A stretch of 64,000 nt of DNA from NCBI RefSeq assembly GCF_001445575.1, contig NZ_CP013200.1:2108001-2172000 (forward strand), in the 5' to 3' direction. The notes under the pieces were generated by a model that saw only the letters and a program-made list of their open reading frames with translations, did no database searches and was not told the DNA's origin. Below, piece by piece: positions 9,780-18,008 of the stretch. Each line of letters starts with the position of its first letter. Positions within the stretch are counted from its first letter, which is position 1. A program made the position numbers and the translations under genes. The DNA comes from Arthrobacter alpinus (GTDB taxonomy: Bacteria; Actinomycetota; Actinomycetes; Actinomycetales; Micrococcaceae).

Positions 9780-10613
9780 ATGAAGAAGCTGTCGAAGAAG
9801 AGGAGCCTGGGTGTATTCGTGAAAATGAATACTGAGGGTTGCGCACGAAAGTTGCTGTCAATCTACGTCAACAAACGCGATGGCGGGGTGATGGTTTCTC
9901 CCTACTTAGAAAACTGGGGAGAAACAACTTGTTCGCGACTCACTCACTCTCCGTCTGACGGATTGCTACCAGTCAGGGAGAGCTACGTGACTACCCGGCC
10001 TGACAACCCTCCAAAATTTCACTACCATCGCTCCGGCATGTCCTCAGTCCAGCCGGTGAAGTTTGAGAGAGGTGACGGCCGCCAGACGATTCATCTACCT
10101 TCAATGGACGAGTTGGATGGAGTTCAGATCTTCTCGCTTGCCGCGCGGCTACCCCATTATCTGCCATGGAATCATAGGCCGCGGCAAGGTGACATTGTCT
10201 ATTTTCTGGACACGCCCGGTATTCAGTCCTTGTACATGAGCGGCATTATTTATGATCGTGACAAAATTCCGTCGGAGAGCGTTGGAACTCAACAAGATGG
10301 CGAACCAGTAGTCCTCACGTCAGGCGATAGGAACGCTTTTCTAATCGACTTATCGGGCTATGGCGTTGAAGCGATCTTGAGCCTTCATTTCGGACCTAGA
10401 CCTCAGGATTTGCCCCATTTCGCCGCTGATTTTAGCTTGGTCAGCACCCATCAAGACCATCTCTACATCGAAGGGGCAATAGCAATTCACGCAGGGCCGG
10501 GCATTCCCTTCCTTGGGATGATGTCGCCGATTCCCTCACTGAGCGAATTCCATCGAACAGACGCTCTTGATCTGGTAGAGAACGAACACAGAATCACCAA
10601 TCGAAATCCGTGA
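9780..10613 (+). CDS. Uncharacterised protein, possible distant paralogue of the 8444 gene
   Basis: The 277-residue frame begins with ATG at 9780. An AAGGAGAAGG ribosome-binding-like stretch at 9742-9751 sits too far from that ATG and would better serve an ATT at 9759, so the start is uncertain. Residues 60-80 (PPKFHYHRSGMSSVQP) echo the K-x-S-x-H-x-S-G pattern of the upstream gene, which is 88 bp away on the same strand. No catalytic motif, signal peptide or membrane helix is evident. The two genes probably form one transcription unit. Function unknown. Confidence 0.55.
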   Translation: MKKLSKKRSLGVFVKMNTEGCARKLLSIYVNKRDGGVMVSPYLENWGETTCSRLTHSPSDGLLPVRESYVTTRPDNPPKFHYHRSGMSSVQPVKFERGDGRQTIHLPSMDELDGVQIFSLAARLPHYLPWNHRPRQGDIVYFLDTPGIQSLYMSGIIYDRDKIPSESVGTQQDGEPVVLTSGDRNAFLIDLSGYGVEAILSLHFGPRPQDLPHFAADFSLVSTHQDHLYIEGAIAIHAGPGIPFLGMMSPIPSLSEFHRTDALDLVENEHRITNRNP

Positions 10614-10702
10614 GTGCTCTGTAGTTGGGTCGGCCTCAGCGAATGCCAGCCCAGACGTGAGTAGACGGGGACGACGTGCTGATCCATTAGGTTCCACTGG
10701 GT

Positions 10703-11318
10703 TTACCCGTCGCCAAAAGCCTGCAGTACCTCTGTGTTGTCGGGCGCTTCGTGCGTTTTCTGCACGTAGTGCTTGCTGGTGATCTTTTCGTTTGAGTGCC
10801 CGAGCTGTGCCGTGGCGGCGGCAATACCCTGGGTGTTGGAAAGGATCGTACCGACCGACTTCCTGAACGTGTGCGGCGTGATCCAGTCATACCCAAGGGA
10901 TTCTCTGACCTCTCGCCATTGCTTGCGAAAGCTATTTGGATCACGGATCGTTCCCACGCTGGAGGCAAAGACCATGCCAAGGTCGTTGGTTCGCGCAGTG
11001 TCGGATTGACGCTTGCGGAGGATTTCAACGGCGAAGGACGGCAGGAAGTACCTCTGCCGTGAGTTGGAACTCTTCGGATGGTCTTGAATCTTCAGGCCAC
11101 TTGTGCTTTTGATTATGATGACGGTCCCATTGACCGTCAAGGTGGGCTTTACTGCATCGAGGTCTACGTCCGTCCAGTGAAATCGCAAGGGCCTGGCTGA
11201 TGCGGGCGCCGGTGGCCAGCATAATGTCCACAACTTCCAGGATGCCCGTCACCGGCAGCCCGTCGGGACGCCTGGTCTGCTGCTGCCACGCATACACGCC
11301 CTTACCAAGGGTTTGACG
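10703..11318 (-). pseudogene. Decayed tyrosine integrase (N-terminus missing, frameshifted)
   Basis: It is closely similar to the C-terminal half of the intact integrase at 28203-29372. RKSVGTILSNTQGIAAATAQ, LGHSNEKITSKHYVQ and [11 protein letters not shown] are all present, including the H-x-x-R box and the GH motif. The catalytic-arginine region (MLATGARISQALAIS) is in another frame. An extra T near 11180 (GCGATTTCACTGG here, GCAATTCACTGG in the intact copy) breaks the gene. Everything upstream of the KGVYAWQQ region is gone. It is a remnant of an earlier integrative element of the same family. Confidence 0.85.
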
Positions 11319-11412
11319 CGACACTTGAAGTGACGACGTCGGCAAAAATTGTGGCTGACGCGTACACTTCCGGTATGACCTGGCGCAAGATGAACCTCTC
11401 CATCAAATTCTC

Positions 11413-12189
11413 TTGATCGTCTTGTTTTCCGCCGTGGTAGGTGCCATAGCTGCCGTAGCGGTTGCGGTTGGCATGAACATGACCGACTCACGTACCACCT
11501 CCATACAAGAAATACCTACCGCTAAGCCGACGCCGTCCGTTACTACACTTGTTGCCAAGCCCCCGCGTACTAGAGCCCCCGAGACCGTAAGAACGCCTGC
11601 ACCTTCGCCAGCGGAGTCTATTCAGGAGTTGCCACCCTCAATAGCCACGATCGCCCCTGAAGTTATTGAAGCCGTGACCGCCACGCCGCTCGTATCTGCC
11701 CCGGAGACTCGACCGCCTGTGGATACATGCCCGTCCGGTACAGTCTCAGCGAGCTTGGATTCTATTATCTTCGAATTTCCGTACTCTACCCTTCCGAACG
11801 AGGTAACAGTCGTGGGACGTGGGACACTTCACAACGGCACGAGTGCGGCGGTCCAAGTCAACGAGCGTGATGTGCCAAACCTTGAGGGACTGAACGCCCG
11901 TGGACAGACGTCAGCGATTGCGCTTTACGGAGACTACGACTGGGCGCCCTCACCGGGAGTCCCTAGCGGTGGTGTTATTGTCGTGGAACCCGGTGAATCA
12001 GTTACCTACACGGTCAAGGACGACACTCTCGCGAGCAGTATTGCCGAGGTCACTCATTGGTATTCTTCAACAGAAAGCGGGTGGCTCCAGATGTACTTCA
12101 GCAATGCTGGTAGCCTCTGCAACGTTGCGGGAATGAATCCGGGTTCAGGGAAAGCAATCCCTAACGATTTCGTCCCCCGTGGTCCGTAG
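11413..12189 (+). CDS. Membrane-anchored exported protein with Pro/Thr-rich linker
   Basis: The 258-residue protein starts at TTG 11413; the frame closes at 11356 and no ATG lies between. An N-terminal hydrophobic helix (VLFSAVVGAIAAVAVAV) could be a signal anchor. It is followed by about 75 residues rich in P, T and A (TAKPTPSV, KPPRTRAPE, PAPSPAES) and a C-terminal domain with a lone pair of cysteines (PVDTCPSG and GSLCNVA) that could form a disulphide outside the cell. The layout is typical of actinobacterial surface proteins. No family was recognised. It starts right beside the decayed integrase and so looks like element cargo. Confidence 0.55.
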   Translation: MIVLFSAVVGAIAAVAVAVGMNMTDSRTTSIQEIPTAKPTPSVTTLVAKPPRTRAPETVRTPAPSPAESIQELPPSIATIAPEVIEAVTATPLVSAPETRPPVDTCPSGTVSASLDSIIFEFPYSTLPNEVTVVGRGTLHNGTSAAVQVNERDVPNLEGLNARGQTSAIALYGDYDWAPSPGVPSGGVIVVEPGESVTYTVKDDTLASSIAEVTHWYSSTESGWLQMYFSNAGSLCNVAGMNPGSGKAIPNDFVPRGP

Positions 12190-12726
12190 CTCCTAGTCGT
12201 CCACCGATTGCGGGTCGGTTCCCTATTTATCAGGTTCTGGAAATTCTCCGTTGTCGAGAATGGCAGCCAGGTCGCAATGCGCAGCCTGGGAGCGTCCTCC
12301 AATTATTGGGTTCCTGCAACTTCAGCAGCATCATGGGCCGGCATGAATGAACGGCACTTGCGGCCGCGGGCGCGAGGCTGGTCGCGGGAGGAAGGTTTTC
12401 CTGCTGGCTCTTGAAGAAGCGATGCTCGCCGTAGCTGGCGCGGCAAGTCGGGTGTCCAGCGGTGGCCCTGAACATTCTGCACTGGACTGCGACTGTCGAC
12501 CTGGCTTCTTTGGCTTGTCTATTTCAGCCCCAATATTTGTCAGAATTCGCTGCCAATATGGTTGGATTCTTAGCTCTCGAATTGCTGTATCTTACTTGCC
12601 GAAACACAGGAGGTTCGGCCGTAGCTACTCGAGGGACAGCGATTGGGGCAGGGGCACTTGCCTACTTTGACTGCCTGAACGGCCCACCGACCATCTCGGA
12701 TTACCCGAATTTATTGTCTCGGTACC
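12190..12726. other. Non-coding stretch, no supported gene
   Basis: About 540 bp after the exported-protein gene. Open frames on both strands are short and without recognisable motifs. The last 90 bp (from about 12643) share scattered identity with the stretch at about 23370-23445, which precedes the second paired G-rich repeat. Confidence 0.5.
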
Positions 12727-12761
12727 AAAAAGGGGAGTTCGTTGTACTGAAAGGGGGAGTG
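12724..12761 (+). repeat. Paired G-rich att-like repeat, copy C
   Basis: Two direct copies of an A-run followed by GGGGAGT (12727-12738 and 12749-12760) lie 22 bp apart. The same pair with the same spacing occurs at 23446-23482, and single or tandem versions (AAAAGGGGGAGTAAAAGGGGAGT) end the repeats A and B at about 3185 and 15653. Short direct repeats of this kind next to integrase-associated boundaries could be arm-type integrase sites; this is inference. Confidence 0.45.
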
Positions 12762-12839
12762 AACTTGGAAGAAAACTTTGCTGAATTGGGGGAGTGGCAG
12801 GGGAATCGGCATCCAACATCCTCTACTCTGCAGGGCATA

Positions 12840-12870
12840 ACCGCAGGTCAGAGGCCCTTTTGTGCCCCGG
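12840..12870 (-). repeat. att-like repeat, copy B, left part (split by IS21-type element)
   Basis: CCGCAGGTCAGAGG and then TTTTGTGCCCCGG match copy A at 3012-3043. The copy stops at the IS21-type insertion and resumes at 15504; together they rebuild the repeat with one CCCCGG. Confidence 0.7.
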
Positions 12871-13004
12871 TGTCAAGGGCCATGAGTTTCTGCCCACCAG
12901 CGGTCAGGTTTTCTGCCCGCTGGTGGCCAGCAAAAGTGCCCGGATATGGCCATGAGATCTGCCCACAACTTTAGATTTGTGGTTGGCCATTCCGATCCAG
13001 TGTT

Positions 13005-13784
13005 TTAGCTCAGTTTCGTTACTCCCTTCCCCGCCAGGGCTTGGGTGAGCCTGACGGAGTCACCACTGGTCTGGCAGACATGGGCATGGTGCAGGAGCCG
13101 GTCAACTGTCGCTGTCGCCAGGGTTTTAGGCATGAGCTCGTCGAAGCCGGCCGGGTGCAGATTGGAAGAGATCGCGATGGAGCGTTTCTCGTAGGCGGCA
13201 TCCACGACCCGGTAAAGTCCCTCGGAAGCATCAGTACCCACGGGCAACAAACCAATATCGTCAACCACCACCAAATCAGCGCGCAGCACCCGGGTGATAG
13301 CTCTAGTGACACTGTCATCGGTGCGGTGGGCGCGGATGAGCTGACCGAGGTCCTCGAGCCGGAACCACACCACACGTAAACCTTCTTCGACGGCTTGCTG
13401 GCCCAGGGCCTCGAGGAAGAACGTTTTCCCGGTACCGGAGGGCCCGCAAACGACAAGGTTTTCCCCACGCCTAATCCATTCCAGAGTCCGCAGGGCTTGC
13501 TGAGTCGGGGCCGGGATCGAGGAAGCGGCCGGGTCCCACACATCGAAAGTTTTCCCGGTCGGGAACCCGGCCGCCTTGCGCCGGGTGGCGAGCATCGAGG
13601 CGGCCCTGCCACGGATTTCCTCGGCAAAGAGGGCTTTGATGACCTCTACTGGTTCCCAGCGCTGGGCACGGGCGGTAGCGATGAGTTCCGGCGCCAAGGT
13701 GCGGGCGTGGGGCATCTTCAAGGAACGCATCATCGCCTCGAGGTCCTGTGGCAGTGCCGGGGCGGTGGTGTTGATCGGGTTCAC
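13005..13784 (-). CDS. istB: IS21-family helper ATPase IstB
   Basis: The 259-residue AAA+ protein has Walker A GPSGTGKTFFLEALG at about 110-125 and Walker B ADLVVVDDIGLLP. The N-terminal helical part (LEAMMRSLKMPHARTLAPEL) is typical of IstB. It regulates target choice and activates the IstA transposase. The start overlaps the istA stop (13781-13784), so the pair is translationally coupled. It looks intact. Confidence 0.95.
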   Translation of the reverse strand: MNPINTTAPALPQDLEAMMRSLKMPHARTLAPELIATARAQRWEPVEVIKALFAEEIRGRAASMLATRRKAAGFPTGKTFDVWDPAASSIPAPTQQALRTLEWIRRGENLVVCGPSGTGKTFFLEALGQQAVEEGLRVVWFRLEDLGQLIRAHRTDDSVTRAITRVLRADLVVVDDIGLLPVGTDASEGLYRVVDAAYEKRSIAISSNLHPAGFDELMPKTLATATVDRLLHHAHVCQTSGDSVRLTQALAGKGVTKLS

Positions 13785-15307
13785 TGCTTTACCTCACTGA
13801 CGGTGGCGGTTGTTGTGGTGATCGCGGCCCAAGCGCCGGTGCCCTGAGTCAGGGAGGTGCCCTCGTTCGCGGTGTGGGTGGTGATGTTGGCCCGTCCTGC
13901 TTGCAGGATTGAGGAAAGATCTCCATGGGCGAACCGTCCATGAATCGCCGCAGTCCCTAGGGCCCGGTCAACATCAATGACACCGGCGATCTTCGCCAGA
14001 GAAACAGCCTCAGCCATTTTCACGTTGATCCGTTGAGTGCCAACCGCGGCTGCTTCCTTGAGCCAGGTAACGGCACCACCACCGATGGCCAGGAACTCCG
14101 CCTCGGCCCCGGTACGGGCCCTGGGTGTGTAATCGCCCGGGATCCTTTCCACATACCCGGGAAAGTGATCGTCATTGATTGCAGGGCTCCCTGGTCTGGC
14201 ACTGCCGTGGCGGGCGACTTCCACCGGGCCATTCACGCCGTGGTGCACGATGACGACCTTTTCATCCGGGCCAGCCCCGTGGGAACGAACGAACACCCGC
14301 TGCCCCAACAGGTGGGACGGCACGGAATACATGGCGTTGTTGAACGTGACCATGGGCGTGTTCGGTGGCACGGTGCGTGCTAATCCAAAAGAGACCGTGT
14401 GGGCGTCATCGGGAACCCGATGCAGGCGCAACACCTCCTCAGCAAGCATCAACGCCGGTTTACGCTTGGTGCTGCGGTGCTCACGAGCATTGATGTGGGC
14501 CATGAACTCCTCACACGCGGCCTCCACCTCAGCGAAGGAACCATACGCCTCGCGCAGGTTCGTGTCCTTGGGCACGATGTCAGCCTTAGCGACCTTTACC
14601 GCGTTCTCCACCCCGCCCTTGGAAGCAGGATCCGCCGGCTGACACGTCAACACGGTCACCCCGTAGTAGCGGGCGAAATCCACGGTTTGCAGGTTTCTCA
14701 CCGGTACCCCGGCCACGTGGGAGACAGTTACCGTCTTCTCGTTGTCAGTGAGGATATAAACCGGAGCCCCGCCAATAATGCGGAAACAGCGATCGAGAGC
14801 AGCGAACACAGATGGTGCTGTCCGGTCCCGTAGCGCGATGACGATCCGGAATCGTGACCAGGCCAGCCACGCCACGAACAACACCGTCTTCACACCATCG
14901 ATGGAGGGGCCGTCGCCGAAATCGTACTGTAGCCAGCCGCCAGGTTCTGTGATCCAGGGGCGGTGCACGCGTACCCGGCCGAGCTTCCACGCGTCTTTGA
15001 CTTGGGCTATCGCGCGGCGGGTGGAACGCTCCGACCCTTCGAAACCCATGCCTACCAGTTTCTGGTGGGCGACATCAGCCCGGATCCGGCCACGCGTCTT
15101 TTCTACGAGTTCCTCGATCTTGGGCAGGTACTCATCAGTGATCTTTTCCCTGGATACTGGTTCCGCCAAAGGCTTGCCGGCAGTGCGGGCGGCGACGTGC
15201 TTGGCTACGGTGTGGTGCGAACAACCCGCGAGGACTGCCGCGGCGCGAAACGACTTCGTAAGATCGTACGCTTCAAGAATTTCCATGATTTCTCCGTCAG
15301 ACTTCAT
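13781..15307 (-). CDS. istA: IS21-family transposase IstA
   Basis: The 508-residue protein has an N-terminal HTH (MEILEAYDLTKSFRAAAVLA, then GCSHHTVAKHV) and an rve core with WLQYDFGDGP (first D), VYILTDNEKTV (second D) and PASKGGVENAVKVAKAD (E). The C-terminal Mu-type domain follows, with MYSVPSHLLGQRV. It performs strand transfer with help from IstB encoded just downstream. Full length. Confidence 0.95.
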   Translation of the reverse strand: MKSDGEIMEILEAYDLTKSFRAAAVLAGCSHHTVAKHVAARTAGKPLAEPVSREKITDEYLPKIEELVEKTRGRIRADVAHQKLVGMGFEGSERSTRRAIAQVKDAWKLGRVRVHRPWITEPGGWLQYDFGDGPSIDGVKTVLFVAWLAWSRFRIVIALRDRTAPSVFAALDRCFRIIGGAPVYILTDNEKTVTVSHVAGVPVRNLQTVDFARYYGVTVLTCQPADPASKGGVENAVKVAKADIVPKDTNLREAYGSFAEVEAACEEFMAHINAREHRSTKRKPALMLAEEVLRLHRVPDDAHTVSFGLARTVPPNTPMVTFNNAMYSVPSHLLGQRVFVRSHGAGPDEKVVIVHHGVNGPVEVARHGSARPGSPAINDDHFPGYVERIPGDYTPRARTGAEAEFLAIGGGAVTWLKEAAAVGTQRINVKMAEAVSLAKIAGVIDVDRALGTAAIHGRFAHGDLSSILQAGRANITTHTANEGTSLTQGTGAWAAITTTTATVSEVKQ

Positions 15308-15503
15308 ACAGAGCCTCTTCCTGGTGTGGTTTGGTGCGACTAGACACCGACATCAAACCCCAGGAAGGGGCTCCCGCCGTTAAGAACACGACGAGGCTAG
15401 TAAAAAGAGTGGGCAGATCTCATGGCCACCAATGGGCATTTCTGCTGGCCAGCAGTGGGCACTTTCGTGGCCGCCTATGGGCAGTTTTTCATGGCCGCTA
15501 ACA

Positions 15504-15690
15504 CCCCGGGCCGGAATCGAATCGGCGGCCAAGAGAATCTAGCCGCCTGGATTCTACCTGTTGTCGTTGACTGCCAAAATCGTCGTGTTTCCGCGGTACT
15601 TCATAGTTTTCGAAGGCCGTGGCATGTCGTGCATTGCCGTAGTTCTTGGTTGAAAAGGGGGAGTAAAAGGGGAGTTCCTCCTCAGGGTCC
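15504..15690 (-). repeat. att-like repeat, copy B, right part
   Basis: This continues copy B after the IS21-type element: tRNA 3'-end-like bases (GCCGGAATCGAATCGGCGG), AAGAGAATCTAGCC, the CCGCGGTACTTC segment, and the terminal GTTGAAAAGGGGGAGTAAAA. It is clearly similar to 3043-3200 by eye. Here the T-arm pairing is partly lost, so this copy is further decayed. A shorter match (ACCATTTTACGCCTC, then GGCGATGCCAGGTG-like) recurs about 120 bp further on, at 15783 and 3315. Confidence 0.65.
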
Positions 15691-16567
15691 CTTGACATCA
15701 TTTGGGCTTCGACTGCGAATAGCTGCGTGAACAGGTTCATTAGTGATCCACCTTCAGGCGGTGCGGGCCATTGTCCTCTCCTACCATTTTACGCCTCTGA
15801 CTTGGACCTAGGCGATGCCAGGTGCCCCAGATTGAGAGGCCGTCGACTACGGTTGGGTCGGGAGACACGGCATTATTCGCGGCGATCTGAGCTCCGTTGT
15901 GGTCGCCCAAGGTAGATCGCTGGTTGCAAGGAAACGGCCGAATGCTGATGAGAGGCGCGTAGGATCCAATGTGGTTAGTTATGTTGATCGTGAGGCAGGG
16001 CGGGCGTGCCATCTTAAGATTCCGTAGGCCTTGGCGATGTGTCTCACCGCTGGCCATGGATACTCATTTCGCCATGGCGTGCCACGACGGAATCGGTGAC
16101 GCAGTTATGCATGTGGAACGAGCGCCCAATGCGGTGCCGCCGCGGACCGGCGAGGATGTGAAATATGTGCGAGGCAGTATTGGTTTGAGCCATGCCGGCA
16201 TCCGAAGCAGCCTGGACTGAGCGATGAAGCGGGACTGGATATCTTCCCAGCCTGACATGTAGGTGTAGGGATCCGCCACTAACAACTGTGACCCATATCC
16301 AGAGTCCTTGGGAAGGGGCCACCTCGTGTTGAACATCGACCACCCGCAACGGACGAGTCACTCCACCACGGAACGGCCGAACAGATTCACTTTGACGACA
16401 TAGCCGCGGCACGCCTCAAGGCCAACCAGAATGAGAGGCCTGGTCGTCACGATGACGTCGCCAACGAACCCCCAACCAATGTGGCAACATCGTCACCCAC
16501 AATGACTAATGCATCGCCAGAGAATGGCGACGCGTAACAGCAAGGTAGAGCTCAATTGCTCTCTTGC
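15691..16567. other. Non-coding stretch, no supported gene
   Basis: About 880 bp between repeat B and the AT-richer gene on the minus strand. Several 80-120-codon frames exist on both strands, but none has recognisable motifs or a convincing start. A plus-strand frame ending at about 16537 (tail with TNASPENGDA) might be a gene remnant but has no start. Confidence 0.45.
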
Positions 16568-17245
16568 TCAAATGGCATTTGTGCTGCCGAGAGACACATA
16601 AATAGGGGATCCCAATATGATCGAGTCAATATTTGGGAAGGAATCCCAATATTGTTGGGATTTATTCGCCGCTGACTTTCGAAATACAACTTGCTGAGCG
16701 ACAGCTAGGAAGGAGATACGCTGTTGAAACGGCGCCAATAGCCGTTGGGCATGGGCAACCCCCGCAAGCATTCTGGACGTGCTGCTTGGATCTCCTTCAT
16801 AAGTCACGTCCAGATCTTCCATCATTCTATTTAGCGCGGACCATGCATATGAGTGGAGGCCAAATTCTTGTTCCGGCCGTCTATCACCGACCAAAAACTG
16901 GGCAGATCCGGTCATTACCAGCAGGGTTGCACCCCGTTTGACAAGCCAGATCACTGTTCCTCCGGCCACCAAGGCCCACTGAGCGAGTTCGTCACCCGAC
17001 ACGTACGTCTGCGGAAACTGGATGGTCCCGACAGTTCCGGTTTTTGTAAGCACATCACGAACGATTACTATTTTCGCATATTCTGAATCAGTTATATCGT
17101 TGTTCTTTATTAATAATGAGGCCAATTTGAGATCCAGTTTAAGCTCGGTAGATACTTTTTTCAGCATTTTCACTGGTACCTGAGAATATAGCATGTCAAT
17201 TTTTGTGGAACTGCGATATAAATAATATTCCACGGAAATTACCAC
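16568..17245 (-). CDS. Uncharacterised protein, possible SAVMC3_10250/DUF7019-like
   Basis: The 225-residue protein begins near YYLYRSSTKIDMLYSQVPVK, a start that resembles a group of actinobacterial proteins opening with Y-x-Y-x-S-x-[TS]-K-V-D-M-L-[YF]-x-Q-[IV]-P. I recall the group only loosely, so the family call is tentative. The region 16.6-17.8 kb is clearly more AT-rich than its surroundings, a sign of separate origin. It precedes the HAD gene (opposite end at 17303) on the same strand with a 57-bp gap, so the two are probably co-transcribed. No function assigned. Confidence 0.6.
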   Translation of the reverse strand: MVISVEYYLYRSSTKIDMLYSQVPVKMLKKVSTELKLDLKLASLLIKNNDITDSEYAKIVIVRDVLTKTGTVGTIQFPQTYVSGDELAQWALVAGGTVIWLVKRGATLLVMTGSAQFLVGDRRPEQEFGLHSYAWSALNRMMEDLDVTYEGDPSSTSRMLAGVAHAQRLLAPFQQRISFLAVAQQVVFRKSAANKSQQYWDSFPNIDSIILGSPIYVSLGSTNAI

Positions 17246-17302
17246 CTCAGTTGATTGGTAGTTTTTATTAAAACGGTGTTATGAATCATTCTAGCTACCA
17301 TT

Positions 17303-17785
17303 TCACTTGAATCCTGCGCAGAATTCGAGAATATTTTGGACATGCTTGATTGCTAGGCCGCTCTTTGGTCTAATCGGGACTAGTAAGGTTGGCTGAATCT
17401 GAAATTCGGCCCAGTTCGCTTCCTTGGGCCCTAATTCATCGTCTACCCATACAATAGCATCCCAGTATAGTCTTTCCATTACCCATCTTCTGTTCAGCCA
17501 GCTGCTAATTTCATTGGACTTAATTGCGGTATTGGAATGATAAATATTTTGGCTTCCAAGTGAAATTATTCGACTTTCAACTCCCATTTGGGCACCAAGA
17601 CTCGCAACTTGGTCATATGGCCACGCCGTCAGCCAGACGATGTCAGCGGCCTTCGATATTCTTTGTATGGACTCAGCAATTCTAGAATCTACGACGAACT
17701 CTAACTCATCACCATAGTTTGAACCACCTCGAAGTATCCGCGGATCTATGACTCCATCGACGTCTAGGAAAATGATGACCTTCAT
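17303..17785 (-). CDS. HAD-family phosphatase-like protein
   Basis: The 160-residue protein has the HAD motifs: FLDVDGVIDPR near the N-terminus (nucleophile D-x-D), VWLTAWPYD (motif II region with threonine) and VWVDDELGP (motif IV acids). It matches the small HAD domain group also found in RNA-repair contexts. The ATG at 17785 starts directly before the D-x-D motif, as expected. It is cytoplasmic and its substrate cannot be told from sequence. It is AT-rich like its downstream neighbour at 16568. It lies divergently, about 220 bp from the STAND gene, so an accessory role in that defence islet is possible but unproven. Confidence 0.75.
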   Translation of the reverse strand: MKVIIFLDVDGVIDPRILRGGSNYGDELEFVVDSRIAESIQRISKAADIVWLTAWPYDQVASLGAQMGVESRIISLGSQNIYHSNTAIKSNEISSWLNRRWVMERLYWDAIVWVDDELGPKEANWAEFQIQPTLLVPIRPKSGLAIKHVQNILEFCAGFK

Positions 17786-18008
17786 GTGTCGATTGTTCCA
17801 TCAGGACAGAAAATTGTCTTTAGATGTCGAAACTTATCGGACCCATCATCCAATGGAGAACTGGAGCTGACGTGCGGCAGGTCGGCCGTGCGCGGTGCAG
17901 CCCGATAGTCAGGATTTGAATCGTGAGTGGCCGAGTCGGCTTTTTGGTCTAGCCCATTGTTCGACCCTTAGTGAGGGCCTAGGCTCAAAAGACCTAAAGG
18001 AGTCCTTC

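Larger units (their letters stand above)
12871..15503. mobile_element. IS21-family insertion sequence, complete (2633 bp)
   Basis: The left end TGTCAAGGGCCATGAGTTTC and the right end (opposite strand TGTTAGCGGCCATGAAAAAC) are terminal inverted repeats, followed internally by further repeats of the CTGCCCA / GGTGGCCA type at both ends, as in IS21 elements with multiple transposase sites. A 6-bp target duplication, CCCCGG, lies at 12865-12870 and 15504-15509. The element carries istA and istB on the minus strand and inserted in the acceptor-stem part of the tRNA-derived repeat B. Confidence 0.92.
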
